In this document: in pieces, positions 52,421-59,997 of the stretch
Layout of the letters: each line of letters begins with the position of its first letter
Position numbering within the stretch: the stretch's first letter is position 1
DNA from: Streptomyces xantholiticus
GTDB lineage: Bacteria; Actinomycetota; Actinomycetes; Streptomycetales; Streptomycetaceae
NCBI RefSeq assembly: GCF_014651015.1
Contig: NZ_BMWB01000015.1
Span: 1-64,000 of the forward strand
DNA length: 64,000 nt
Direction of reading: 5' to 3'
The notes under the pieces: model-generated
The model's input: only the letters and a program-made list of their open reading frames with translations
What the model was told of the DNA's origin: nothing
The model's database searches: none
Program-made: the position numbers and the translations under genes

Positions 52421-53650
52421 ATGCTCACCGTTTCGTCGTGCCCGCTCGGCCCCCGCACTTCCGGCGTCCGCAGTCTTGAGCGAAAGCTCTACGCCTACGC
52501 GGGACTTGAGGACTTCGTCCTCCTCTATCCCCTCTACGCCCTGCTCTTCGCCGAGCACGGCCTGACCACCGCCGAGATCTCGTCCCTGTTCGCCATTTGG
52601 TGCGTCGTCGGCCTGCTGGTCGAGGTGCCGTCCGGTGTGTGGGCGGACGTCGTGTCGCGCAAGGCGCTGATGGTGATCGGACCGGTGCTGACCGCCGGCG
52701 GATTCGCCCTCTGGGCCCTCACTCCCTCGTACGCGGCCTATGCCGGGGGCTTCACGCTCTGGGCGATCGGCGGATCGCTGCGCTCCGGTTCCATGGAGGC
52801 CCTCGTGCACGACGAGCTCGAACGGCTCGGCGCGGCCGACCGGTACGGGCGGGTCATGGGCCGGGCGGCGGCCGTCAGCATGGCCGCGACCGCCACGGCG
52901 ACCGCCGCCGCCGCGCCCGCGCTCGCCTTCGGCGGCGAGACGCTGGTCTGGGGCGGAAGCATCGCCGCGTGCCTGCTCTGCGCGGCGGTCGGCGCGACGC
53001 TCCCCGAGCACCGCGCCACCGGCCACCACGGGAAGGCCCGACGACCCGGCTGCATCGCGACGTTGCGGGACGGCCTTGACGAGGTACGCGGCAGCAGGCC
53101 CGTCCGCCGCGCCATGGTCCTCGCCGTCGTGATCACGTCTGTGTGGGGCGTCCTGGACGAGTACGTACCGCTGCTGGCCGCGTCCACGGGCGTCGCGACG
53201 CAGACCGTACCGCTGCTGGTGCTGGTGGTGTGGGTGGGCGTGACACTCGGCTCGCTGCTGGTGGGGCCGGGCGAACGGCTCACCGACCGTACGGCGGCCA
53301 CGCTGGTCGCGGTGGCCGCCGTCGCTCTCGCCGCGGGCGCGCTGTCCGGCACGCTCGCCGGATTCGTGCTGCTCGGCGCCGCGTTCGGGGTGTTCCAGCT
53401 CGCGGACGTGTTGGCCGACGTACGCCTCCAGGCGGCGATCAACGGCCCGAGCCGCGCGACGATCACCTCACTGACCGGCCTGGGCACCAACATCGCCTCC
53501 CTGCTGGCGTACGGCGCCTACGCGGCGCTGTCCCCGCACGCGTCGCACGGCGCTGTCTTCGCGTTGCTGGGCCTGCCCTACCTGCTGGTGGCCGGCGCCC
53601 TGGGCCGACCGCGGCCGGCCCCCGCACCGGCGGGTCAGGAGGCGCAGTAG
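52421..53650 (+). CDS. MFS transporter
   Basis: 409 residues with about 12 hydrophobic helices. Motif A is seen as 'VPSGVWADVVSRKALMVIGP'; helix 4-5 has 'AIGGSLRSGSMEALVHDELE'; the second half has 'GVLDEYVPLLAASTGVATQT'. Close in type to the ArsR-linked MFS at 46060 (both show a 'SGSMEALV/SGPAEAWY' helix). The ATG lies 8 nt behind AGAAGGA. It is convergent with a ruined hydrolase gene and close to the lasso peptide cluster, which lacks its own exporter, so a role in export is possible but unproven. Confidence 0.87.
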   Translation: MLTVSSCPLGPRTSGVRSLERKLYAYAGLEDFVLLYPLYALLFAEHGLTTAEISSLFAIWCVVGLLVEVPSGVWADVVSRKALMVIGPVLTAGGFALWALTPSYAAYAGGFTLWAIGGSLRSGSMEALVHDELERLGAADRYGRVMGRAAAVSMAATATATAAAAPALAFGGETLVWGGSIAACLLCAAVGATLPEHRATGHHGKARRPGCIATLRDGLDEVRGSRPVRRAMVLAVVITSVWGVLDEYVPLLAASTGVATQTVPLLVLVVWVGVTLGSLLVGPGERLTDRTAATLVAVAAVALAAGALSGTLAGFVLLGAAFGVFQLADVLADVRLQAAINGPSRATITSLTGLGTNIASLLAYGAYAALSPHASHGAVFALLGLPYLLVAGALGRPRPAPAPAGQEAQ

Positions 53651-54021
53651 CGGTCCTTCTCGGGGGTCTCCCGTGAGCAGGAATCGGGTCACGGTCGCGT
53701 CGCCGTACCCCGTGCGCCCGGTAGGCGCCGTGGCCCACCCCGTCGACGGTCACCATCCGGGCGCGGTCGCCGACGCACGCATCCTGAGCGCCCCCAGGGC
53801 GGGCATGGTCCAACGGGACCGGGACAGTGCCGCATTCCTGCCGCGGATCGAGCCCGCTGCCGGGGCACGGCCCCCGACGGACGGCGGAATGCGGGCGCGG
53901 GGTCGCCGCCTCTGCGGCCGGTGCCGCGGGGACGAGGAGGGGTGGTCGCGAAAAGGGGCAGGGTGAGGGCCGCGGCGCCTGAGATGGGGTGGCGACCGCC
54001 GGGCCTGCGAGGAATCGTCAT
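53636..54021 (-). pseudogene. Internally deleted secreted alpha/beta hydrolase (TAP-like C-terminus) gene
   Basis: The 5' end survives: ATG 54021 behind GAGGG with a signal-like start 'MTIPRRPGGRHPISGAAALT'. The 3' end also survives: 'ACVGDRARMVTVDGVGHGAY' (catalytic-His region of S33/TAP-like peptidases), then in a shifted frame 'GDATVTRFLLTGDP', then in a third frame EKDRYCAS and a stop at 53636. Intact relatives run to roughly 500 residues, so most of the middle, including the nucleophile, is missing. Clearly non-functional. Confidence 0.65.
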
Positions 54022-54135
54022 GTCACGACCCTCGCGGAACGGGCGCTCGCCCCCCATGGGGCAGGGCAGGTCTCTTCAGGGTGGGGGCCCGCCCCCCTCG
54101 GCCCTTCGGGCCGGCGCCCCATTGCCGAGTTCCCG

Positions 54136-54582
54136 TCAACTCCTGCCCGGTGTACGTCCCTTCGCCGGCGCCACGGTGATCAGGCGGGCGAGGCTGTCGG
54201 AGCGGCCCCGTTCCCCGATCAGTTCACCGTCCACCTCCACCCATGCGTGCGCGGCGAACGGCGGTGCCGCCCGCACGCCGACGCACCAGGTGGGCCACAC
54301 ACCCTGGAGGCGGCAGAGCAGGGCGATGGATACCGAGCGCGGCAGGCAGGAGCGCAGGCCGTTGAGGCTGAGGCCGGCGGCCAGGACCGAGTCCCGGGCG
54401 GCGTTCGCCTGTGCGCTGTCCGCGGCGGCGGCGTTCCGGCTGAGCCGGGTCAGCACCCGTGTCAGCAGGTGGGGTTTGAGGAGGACCAGCAACCGGGCGG
54501 CACAGATCGCCAGCCGGGTGAGAAGCCGTAGCTTCAGCGGCCTTCTGGCCCGGTCTCTGTCCAGGGCGACGGTGATGCTCAC
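54136..54582 (-). CDS. Lasso peptide leader peptidase B2 (transglutaminase-like)
   Basis: 148 residues. The lasso B2 protease fold: helical N-terminus ('PLKLRLLTRLAICAARLLVL'), catalytic Cys79 in 'LNGLRSCLPRSVSIALLCRL', His112 and Asp118 in 'PFAAHAWVEVDGELIGE'. It removes the leader from the precursor once the RRE protein presents it. The GTG overlaps the TGA of the RRE gene (4 nt), so translation is coupled. The C-terminal ~25 residues are not conserved-looking. Confidence 0.93.
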   Translation of the reverse strand: MSITVALDRDRARRPLKLRLLTRLAICAARLLVLLKPHLLTRVLTRLSRNAAAADSAQANAARDSVLAAGLSLNGLRSCLPRSVSIALLCRLQGVWPTWCVGVRAAPPFAAHAWVEVDGELIGERGRSDSLARLITVAPAKGRTPGRS

Positions 54583-54836
54583 TCCTGCACCACCCCGGCC
54601 GACCACATGGCCTCGATCAGGGCCCGCACGTCGTTCGCGGCGCGCTCCGTGTCCACCTCGAAGTGGTCGGTGACGCGTCGCACGGCGTCATCGGCGTCGC
54701 CGCCGTCCAGCAGTGCCTGGGCGGCCGTGGCGGCGCTGGGGTTCATCTGCCAGTACTCACCGGTCTTGGTGTCCAGCAGCACCGCACCGTATTCGGTCTC
54801 CGTGACGGTCAGGTACGGGCGGTTGCGCAGCTTCAT
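54579..54836 (-). CDS. Lasso peptide RRE protein B1 (PqqD-like)
   Basis: 85 residues of PqqD/RiPP-recognition-element fold: 'YLTVTETEYGAVLLDTKTGE', 'YWQMNPSAATAAQALLDGGD', 'DDAVRRVTDHFEVDTERAAN' and 'DVRALIEAMWSAGVVQE'. It binds the precursor leader (Y-x-x-P motif) and delivers it to the peptidase and cyclase. GGAAGG precedes the ATG. It begins 27 nt after the cyclase stop and overlaps the B2 start. Confidence 0.94.
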   Translation of the reverse strand: MKLRNRPYLTVTETEYGAVLLDTKTGEYWQMNPSAATAAQALLDGGDADDAVRRVTDHFEVDTERAANDVRALIEAMWSAGVVQE

Positions 54837-54863
54837 CGCATTCCTTCCTTCCGGCCGGGCACG

Positions 54864-56675
54864 TCAGGCGACTGCGCGCAGCCATGCTTCGCAGATGATG
54901 GTGGAGTCGACGGCGCCGTTCTTGAGGTCGGGCGTGCCGGGCCTCTCGGTCAGCCGGGCGAGCGCGCCGGCGTCGATGAGCCCGGCCTTGGCCAGGGCGC
55001 TGTCCTCCCACAGGGCGCGGATCTTGTCGCGGTGCCGGTAGAGCCCGCCGACCGCGTCGACGGTGCCTTCGAACTTGGTGGTGCGGGCCCGGCACTGCTC
55101 GGGGAGGATGCCGCGTACCGCCTCCTTGAGCACCGGCTTGTACTGCCAGGGGTCGGCCCGCTCCTCGGGGCGTACCGACAGCGCGGCGTCGACCACCGCG
55201 TCGTCGAAGTAGGGCATGGTGACGGGCACCCCCGCACGGCGTCCGGCTTCGGCGATCGCCGCGCACTCCTGTGTCCCGGAGTACAGGGCGGACAGTTCCC
55301 GGTGGCGGCCGAGTGTGGGTGCGTAGGGCTCGGCGTGGCGGGCGGCCTCCCGCAGCCCGGCGGCCACCAGTTCGCGGCACTCGGGGGTGAGCCAGGACTG
55401 GACCACCGGCGGGGCGACGTAGGCCAGTTGGGGGGTGCTGAAGCCGAGGTCGCCGGGAGCGGTCAGATCGGTGGCGGCCACCGCCCGGCGGTAGGAGCGC
55501 CGGTCGGCGAGTTGGCGCAGCACGGGGCGCCAGCGCCATCCGTAGAGCGTGCGGTAGCCGCGGATCCGCTGGAATGCCAGCAGGGGGCGGCGGGCGATCA
55601 GGTCGTGGCAGTAGGCGCCGGACTGGAAGAAGAGGTGGTCGCCGCCGTGCCCGGTCATGTGCAGCCGGGAGCCGCGCCGCGCCATCACGGAGATCACCGC
55701 GGTGGCACGGTCGCGGCTCATGGCGACGCCCGCGGGGATGTCGGTGCGGCAGCCGTCGTCGAGGATGCCCTGGTAGAACAGCGGTGTCTGTTCCGGTGTC
55801 AGTTCCATGTGTTCGACGTGCGGCCAGGACGCGGAGGCGAGACGGGCGTAGTGCGCGTCGTCGTTGACCGACTCGTCGCCGGGAATGCCGCCGACGATCA
55901 GTTCACCCGGGCCGAGCTGTCCGGCCGCGATGGCGCACAGCGAGGTGGAGTCCAGTCCGCCGGACAGGTCCGCGCTCAGCAGGCCGTCCCGTGCCGTCCG
56001 TACGGCGACGGCTGCGGCCAGCGCCTCGCGTACGTCCGCGGCGCCCTGTGCCTTCGTACGCTCGGGGACGGGCGGGCTGTGCCAGAGGACGTGCCGGGGC
56101 GGGGCGCCGTCGGCGGGGGCGAGCAGATACGCACCGGGCGCCACGTCCGTCACGCCGCGCCACATGGGGCGCGGGGGCAGCTGGACGGCCAGCGGTTCGG
56201 GCAGCCGCAGCGCCACGGAAGTGAGGTCGACCTCGGCACCGGCCACGTCTGCCAACGCCACGGCACGGTCACCGGCCACGGGGCAGCCGTCCACGACGGC
56301 GTGGTGCACCCGCCGCATGCCGTAGGCGGTGCCTTGTACGTACAGGGCGCCGCCGACGCTGCCCACGACATGGAAGCTGCCGGGGATCGCCGAGGACAGG
56401 CCCTCGAGCCGTGCGGCCCTGCCGTGCAGCCGGCCGGCCCGACGGGACAGCTCGCCCGTCCGCTTCGGCAGCATGCCGATCAGCGCGACGGCGTCCGTAC
56501 CGGCCCTGGCGACGGCGATGTCCTCGTCGGCCCATTCACCGATGATCCAGGGGCGGCCGGAGGGATGGTGGAGCACCCGCAGACCGGGTGCCGCGCCATG
56601 GAGGCGACGGGCCACGGCGCCCGCTTCCTCGCGGTCGGGAAGCGCAAAGAAATGCGGTGCGCCGTGGCTGGTCAT
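54864..56675 (-). CDS. Lasso peptide macrolactam cyclase (asparagine synthase-like)
   Basis: 603 residues. An N-terminal glutaminase-like fold lacks the catalytic Cys (MTSHGAPHFFALPDREE start), as usual for lasso cyclases. The synthetase half holds the PP-loop SGGLDS (238-243) that adenylates the ring Asp/Glu, then 'MTGHGGDHLFFQSGAYCHDL', 'SALYSGTQECAAIAEAGRRA' and 'FDDAVVDAALSVRPEERADP' with 'KFEGTVDAVGGLYRHR'. It joins the core N-terminus to the side chain of residue 8 to make the ring. GGAGGA lies 7 nt before the ATG. It begins 21 nt after the precursor stop. Confidence 0.95.
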   Translation of the reverse strand: MTSHGAPHFFALPDREEAGAVARRLHGAAPGLRVLHHPSGRPWIIGEWADEDIAVARAGTDAVALIGMLPKRTGELSRRAGRLHGRAARLEGLSSAIPGSFHVVGSVGGALYVQGTAYGMRRVHHAVVDGCPVAGDRAVALADVAGAEVDLTSVALRLPEPLAVQLPPRPMWRGVTDVAPGAYLLAPADGAPPRHVLWHSPPVPERTKAQGAADVREALAAAVAVRTARDGLLSADLSGGLDSTSLCAIAAGQLGPGELIVGGIPGDESVNDDAHYARLASASWPHVEHMELTPEQTPLFYQGILDDGCRTDIPAGVAMSRDRATAVISVMARRGSRLHMTGHGGDHLFFQSGAYCHDLIARRPLLAFQRIRGYRTLYGWRWRPVLRQLADRRSYRRAVAATDLTAPGDLGFSTPQLAYVAPPVVQSWLTPECRELVAAGLREAARHAEPYAPTLGRHRELSALYSGTQECAAIAEAGRRAGVPVTMPYFDDAVVDAALSVRPEERADPWQYKPVLKEAVRGILPEQCRARTTKFEGTVDAVGGLYRHRDKIRALWEDSALAKAGLIDAGALARLTERPGTPDLKNGAVDSTIICEAWLRAVA

Positions 56676-56696
56676 CGCGGATTCCTCCGGGTGCCG

Positions 56697-56813
56697 TCAG
56701 AGCCAGCCGCGGCCGGTACCGTCGTTGCCGAAGAACACCAGGAAGCCGGTGGCACCGCGGAAGGAGCCGGCGGAAACGAACTCCGGAGTCTCGTAGAACG
56801 CCTTCTTCGTCAT
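56697..56813 (-). CDS. Lasso peptide precursor
   Basis: 38 residues, too short for routine calling, but placed exactly where a lasso precursor belongs, 21 nt before the cyclase gene, with AAAGGA 8 nt before the ATG. The leader (1-23) has the RRE-binding Y-x-x-P (YETP, 7-10) and 'EFVSAGSF', and a Thr at the penultimate position (ATG end). The core is FLVFFGNDGTGRGWL (15 residues). Asp8 follows GN, as in the LLGLAGND core of citrulassin and the GFIGWGND core of anantin, so an F1-D8 ring with a seven-residue tail is predicted. Hand-computed mass is about 1666.83 Da after loss of water. If Gly23 were the first core residue the ring would be G1-D9. Confidence 0.92.
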   Translation of the reverse strand: MTKKAFYETPEFVSAGSFRGATGFLVFFGNDGTGRGWL

Positions 56814-57017
56814 GGTTCACGTCCTTTCTCTCTGAATGGAGTGGTCAAACGATCGGCAGAATCCTCGCTGCCGCGACGTGAACCGGGCCAGGGCGCTGGC
56901 AGCTTGGTGCCGGGCAGAGGACGGGCTTGGCAGGCAGGGTCGGACTTCGCATGACCGGGCCGGGTGACCCGCGTCACAGCCACCGGTCCGAGGAGGCAGG
57001 GCCGTGCCCGAACGCGC

Positions 57018-57056
57018 CCGAGGGCGGCACCCCTGGGAGTGGGGTGCCGCCCTCGG
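57018..57056 (-). terminator. groEL terminator
   Basis: Perfect 16-bp stem CCGAGGGCGGCACCCC / GGGGTGCCGCCCTCGG with a 7-nt loop, 27 nt downstream of the groEL stop codon. Confidence 0.9.
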
Positions 57057-57082
57057 TCAGGACGGTTGATCGACCGGGTCGA

Positions 57083-58705
57083 TCAGAAGTCCATGTCACC
57101 GCCCGGCATGCCGCCGCCGGCCGGCGCGGACGCCTTCTCCGGCTTGTCGGCGATGACGGCCTCGGTGGTGAGGAACAGCGCCGCGATGGAGGCCGCGTTC
57201 TGCAGGGCAGAGCGGGTCACCTTGGCGGGGTCGATGATGCCCTCGGCGATCATGTCGACGTACTCACCGGTCGCGGCGTTCAGGCCGTGGCCGACGGGCA
57301 GGTTGCGCACCTTCTCGACGATGACGCCACCCTCGAGACCACCGTTGACGGCGATCTGCTTGAGCGGGGCCTCGAGCGCGAGCTTCACGGCGTTGGCGCC
57401 GGTCGCCTCGTCGCCCTGGAGCTCGAGCTTCTCGAAGACAGAGGAGGCCTGGAGCAGGGCCACGCCACCACCGGCGACGATGCCCTCCTCGACGGCCGCC
57501 TTCGCGTTGCGGACGGCGTCCTCGATGCGGTGCTTGCGCTCCTTGAGCTCGACCTCGGTCGCGGCACCGGCCTTGATGACGGCCACGCCGCCGGCCAGCT
57601 TCGCGAGGCGCTCCTGGAGCTTCTCGCGGTCGTAGTCCGAGTCGCTGTTCTCGATCTCGGCACGGATCTGGTTGACGCGACCGGCAACCTGGTCGCTTTC
57701 ACCGGCACCGTCGACGATCGTGGTCTCGTCCTTGGTGATGACGACCTTGCGGGCGCGGCCCAGCAGGTCCAGGCCGGCGTTCTCGAGCTTGAGGCCGACC
57801 TCCTCGGAGATGACCGTGCCGCCCGTGAGGATGGCGATGTCGTTCAGCATGGCCTTGCGGCGGTCGCCGAAGCCCGGGGCCTTGACGGCAACGGACTTGA
57901 AGGTGCCGCGGATCTTGTTGACGACGAGCGTGGACAGGGCCTCGCCCTCGACGTCCTCGGCGATGATCAGCAGCGGCTTGCCCGACTGCATGACCTTCTC
58001 CAGCAGCGGAAGGAGGTCCTTCACGTTGCCGACCTTGGAGTTGACGATCAGGATGTACGGGTCGTCCAGGGACGCCTCCATACGCTCCATGTCGGTGGCG
58101 AAGTACGCCGAGATGTAGCCCTTGTCGAAGCGCATACCCTCGGTGAGCTCCAGCTCCAGACCGAAGGTCTGGGACTCCTCGACGGTGATGACGCCTTCCT
58201 TACCGACCTTGTCCATGGCCTCGGCGATGAGCTCGCCGATCTGGGTGTCGGCGGCGGAGATGGAGGCGGTGGAGGCGATCTGCTCCTTGGTCTCCACATC
58301 CTTGGCCTGCTCGAGCAGGGCGCCGGAGACGGCCTCGACGGCACGCTCGATGCCGCGCTTCAGGGCCATCGGGTTGGCGCCGGCCGCCACGTTGCGCAGG
58401 CCCTCGCGGACGAGCGCCTGGGCGAGAACGGTCGCGGTGGTCGTACCGTCACCGGCGACGTCGTCCGTCTTCTTGGCGACTTCCTTGACCAGCTCGGCGC
58501 CGATCTTCTCGTACGGGTCCTCGAGCTCGATCTCCTTGGCGATGGAAACACCATCGTTGGTGATCGTGGGGGCGCCCCACTTCTTCTCGAGGACGACGTT
58601 GCGACCCTTGGGGCCAAGGGTGACCTTGACGGCGTCGGCGAGCTGGTTCATCCCGCGCTCGAGACCGCGCCGTGCCTCCTCGTCGAACGCGATGATCTTG
58701 GCCAT
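57083..58705 (-). CDS. groEL: Chaperonin GroEL (monocistronic copy)
   Basis: 540 residues, full-length Hsp60. Signatures: 'VTLGPKGRNVVLEKKWGAPT', 'DVAGDGTTTATVLAQALVRE', 'GANPMALKRGIERAVEAVSG', 'VGEKEGVITVEES'-type segment as 'KVGKEGVITVEESQTFGLEL', 'AAVEEGIVAGGGVALLQASS', and a Gly-Met tail GGGMPGGDMDF. Streptomyces have this solitary copy and a second one next to groES. GGGAGG lies 10 nt before ATG 58705. Controlled by two CIRCE elements upstream and ended by a perfect hairpin. Confidence 0.98.
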   Translation of the reverse strand: MAKIIAFDEEARRGLERGMNQLADAVKVTLGPKGRNVVLEKKWGAPTITNDGVSIAKEIELEDPYEKIGAELVKEVAKKTDDVAGDGTTTATVLAQALVREGLRNVAAGANPMALKRGIERAVEAVSGALLEQAKDVETKEQIASTASISAADTQIGELIAEAMDKVGKEGVITVEESQTFGLELELTEGMRFDKGYISAYFATDMERMEASLDDPYILIVNSKVGNVKDLLPLLEKVMQSGKPLLIIAEDVEGEALSTLVVNKIRGTFKSVAVKAPGFGDRRKAMLNDIAILTGGTVISEEVGLKLENAGLDLLGRARKVVITKDETTIVDGAGESDQVAGRVNQIRAEIENSDSDYDREKLQERLAKLAGGVAVIKAGAATEVELKERKHRIEDAVRNAKAAVEEGIVAGGGVALLQASSVFEKLELQGDEATGANAVKLALEAPLKQIAVNGGLEGGVIVEKVRNLPVGHGLNAATGEYVDMIAEGIIDPAKVTRSALQNAASIAALFLTTEAVIADKPEKASAPAGGGMPGGDMDF

Positions 58706-58833
58706 GTGAAGTGGTCCTCCCGGACTGGGGTGGATTGCTTCGGATCGCATCCGGCGCCCGCGACGGACGGCCTGCGCGCCATGTGGTTCCTTGCCCCACC
58801 CGGCCCGCGGGCCTCACCGACCCGATCCAAGTT

Positions 58834-58896
58834 CTGTCACTCTCACTGGGAGAGTGCTAACGCCAATGATTAGCACTCGACCCCTGAGAGTGCAAG
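58834..58896 (-). promoter_or_regulatory. Two tandem CIRCE elements overlapping the groEL promoter
   Basis: On the plus strand: CTGTCACTC-N9-GAGTGCTAA (58834-58860) and TTAGCACTC-N9-GAGTGCAAG (58870-58896). Each has one perfect CIRCE arm and one degenerate arm with the exact 9-nt spacer of HrcA operators. On the groEL strand TTGCAC (58895-58890), 17 nt, TAATCA (58872-58867) forms a promoter lying inside the elements. HrcA repression is expected. Confidence 0.85.
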
Positions 58897-58987
58897 CGGC
58901 TTCGAGGAAGCGTCCTCGAGGGGCTGGGGTCGGACGACAGGAGGGCGGGGGCACCTCAGGCGGGTCCCCGTGCCGCCCGGACACGCG

Positions 58988-59028
58988 CGAGGGGCCCGCG
59001 TCCCGGTGAACGGGATGCGAGCCCCTCG
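58988..59028 (-). terminator. Cold-shock gene terminator
   Basis: 18-bp stem with one mismatch and one wobble (CGAGGGGC... / ...GCCCCTCG) and a GTGAA loop, 43 nt beyond the cold-shock gene stop. Confidence 0.85.
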
Positions 59029-59071
59029 TGTGTGAGTGCGTCGGTGGCCGATCGCGCCTGGATCAGTTGGA

Positions 59072-59275
59072 TCAGACGGCGAGCTTGACCATGTCCGCCT
59101 GCGGACCCTTCTGGCCCTGCGAGATCTCGAATTCGACCCGCTGACCCTCTTCAAGGGTGCGGTATCCGTCCATCTGGATGGCGCTGTAGTGGACGAAAAC
59201 ATCCGCACCACCGTCGACCGCGATGAAGCCGTACCCCTTCTCCGCGTTGAACCACTTGACGGTGCCCTGAGCCAT
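59072..59275 (-). CDS. Cold-shock protein (CspA family)
   Basis: 67 residues, the standard single-domain length. 'AQGTVKWFNAEKGYGFIAVD', with RNP1 KGYGFI and RNP2 VFVHYS, then 'LEEGQRVEFEISQGQKGPQA'. Binds single-stranded RNA/DNA as a chaperone. GGGGAG lies 6 nt before the ATG. Monocistronic with its own terminator; adjacency to groEL is conserved in Streptomyces. Confidence 0.96.
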   Translation of the reverse strand: MAQGTVKWFNAEKGYGFIAVDGGADVFVHYSAIQMDGYRTLEEGQRVEFEISQGQKGPQADMVKLAV

Positions 59276-59686
59276 GCCTAACTCCCCTATTACTGGCCCT
59301 TGCACAGGACCGCACTTCGCGGACCCGGGTCAGACCTCACCCCGACAGGAGGGGTGTGCGCCGGAACGCGTCGACCGCGGCTGAATGTATCTGCCCAACT
59401 GCCCTCTGCAACAGGTCAATCGGACGAGAAATCTGGGCAGGACCGAACGACCGATCCATACGATTCCACGGAATTCCGGGGCAATTCGGGCCCGGCAAAT
59501 GGCGCCTAAGTGGCAATTCGATCACGCAGTTTGGCCGCATTCTTACGGAACTCGAAGGCATTCCAGAGCGGCCGGCGGAGGGGGCTTCCCAGACTCTACC
59601 GCGCTCAACCATGCAGAATTGCCCCCTCCGCTTCTCTTGCGGAGGGGGCAATTCGAGTAACTGTGGGTAAGTCCTTGGGGGTGGGA
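59276..59686. other. 411-nt gap with GGCAATTCG repeats
   Basis: No gene. GGCAATTCG occurs at 59480-59488, 59512-59520 and 59647-59655, the last forming one flank of the strong hairpin at 59616-59654. The region is less GC-rich than the surroundings and holds the cold-shock gene promoter. Confidence 0.5.
59616..59654 (-). terminator. Perfect 16-bp hairpin ending the thrC-sulfur carrier operon
   Basis: GAATTGCCCCCTCCGC pairs perfectly with GCGGAGGGGGCAATTC across a TTCTCTT loop, 32 nt downstream of the MoaD/ThiS-family stop. Confidence 0.9.
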
Positions 59687-59962
59687 TCAGCCGCCGGCGA
59701 CCGCGGGGATGATCGACACGCCCGCACCCTCCGGCGTGGCCGTCTCCAGGCCCTGCTCGAACCGGACGTCGTCGTCGTTCACGTACACGTTGACGAACCG
59801 GCGCAGCTTGCCCTGGTCGTCCAGGACACGGGCCGCGATGCCGGTGTGGTTCTTCTCCAGGTCCGCGATGACCTCGGCGAGGGTCGCACCCTCCGCCGTC
59901 ACCTCGGCCCGACCGCCCGTGTACGTACGGAGGATGGTGGGGATGCGGACGTTGACGCTCAT
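59687..59962 (-). CDS. MoaD/ThiS-family sulfur carrier protein
   Basis: 91 residues, ubiquitin-like beta-grasp: 'SVNVRIPTILRTYTGGRAEV', 'AEVIADLEKNHTGIAARVLD', 'RRFVNVYVNDDDVRFEQGLE', 'ISIIP'-type end seen as VSIIPAVAGG. The C-terminal GG is the thiocarboxylation site activated by an E1-like MoeB/ThiF protein. It follows the threonine-synthase-like gene by 35 nt under a common SAM riboswitch, so it probably donates sulfur for methionine-related synthesis (as CysO does for cysteine), by inference. Confidence 0.92.
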   Translation of the reverse strand: MSVNVRIPTILRTYTGGRAEVTAEGATLAEVIADLEKNHTGIAARVLDDQGKLRRFVNVYVNDDDVRFEQGLETATPEGAGVSIIPAVAGG

Positions 59963-59997
59963 GGTGCAGCCTTCCTTGTCTTGAGGTCTCAGCGGTC

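Noticed and set aside
54136..56813. Citrullinated lasso peptide (citrulassin proper)
   Set aside because: The core has Gly, not Arg, at position 9 and no peptidylarginine deiminase is in the window.
54663..56954. Plus-strand 763-codon frame opposite the lasso cyclase
   Set aside because: Antisense artefact; the minus strand encodes a complete cyclase with all motifs.
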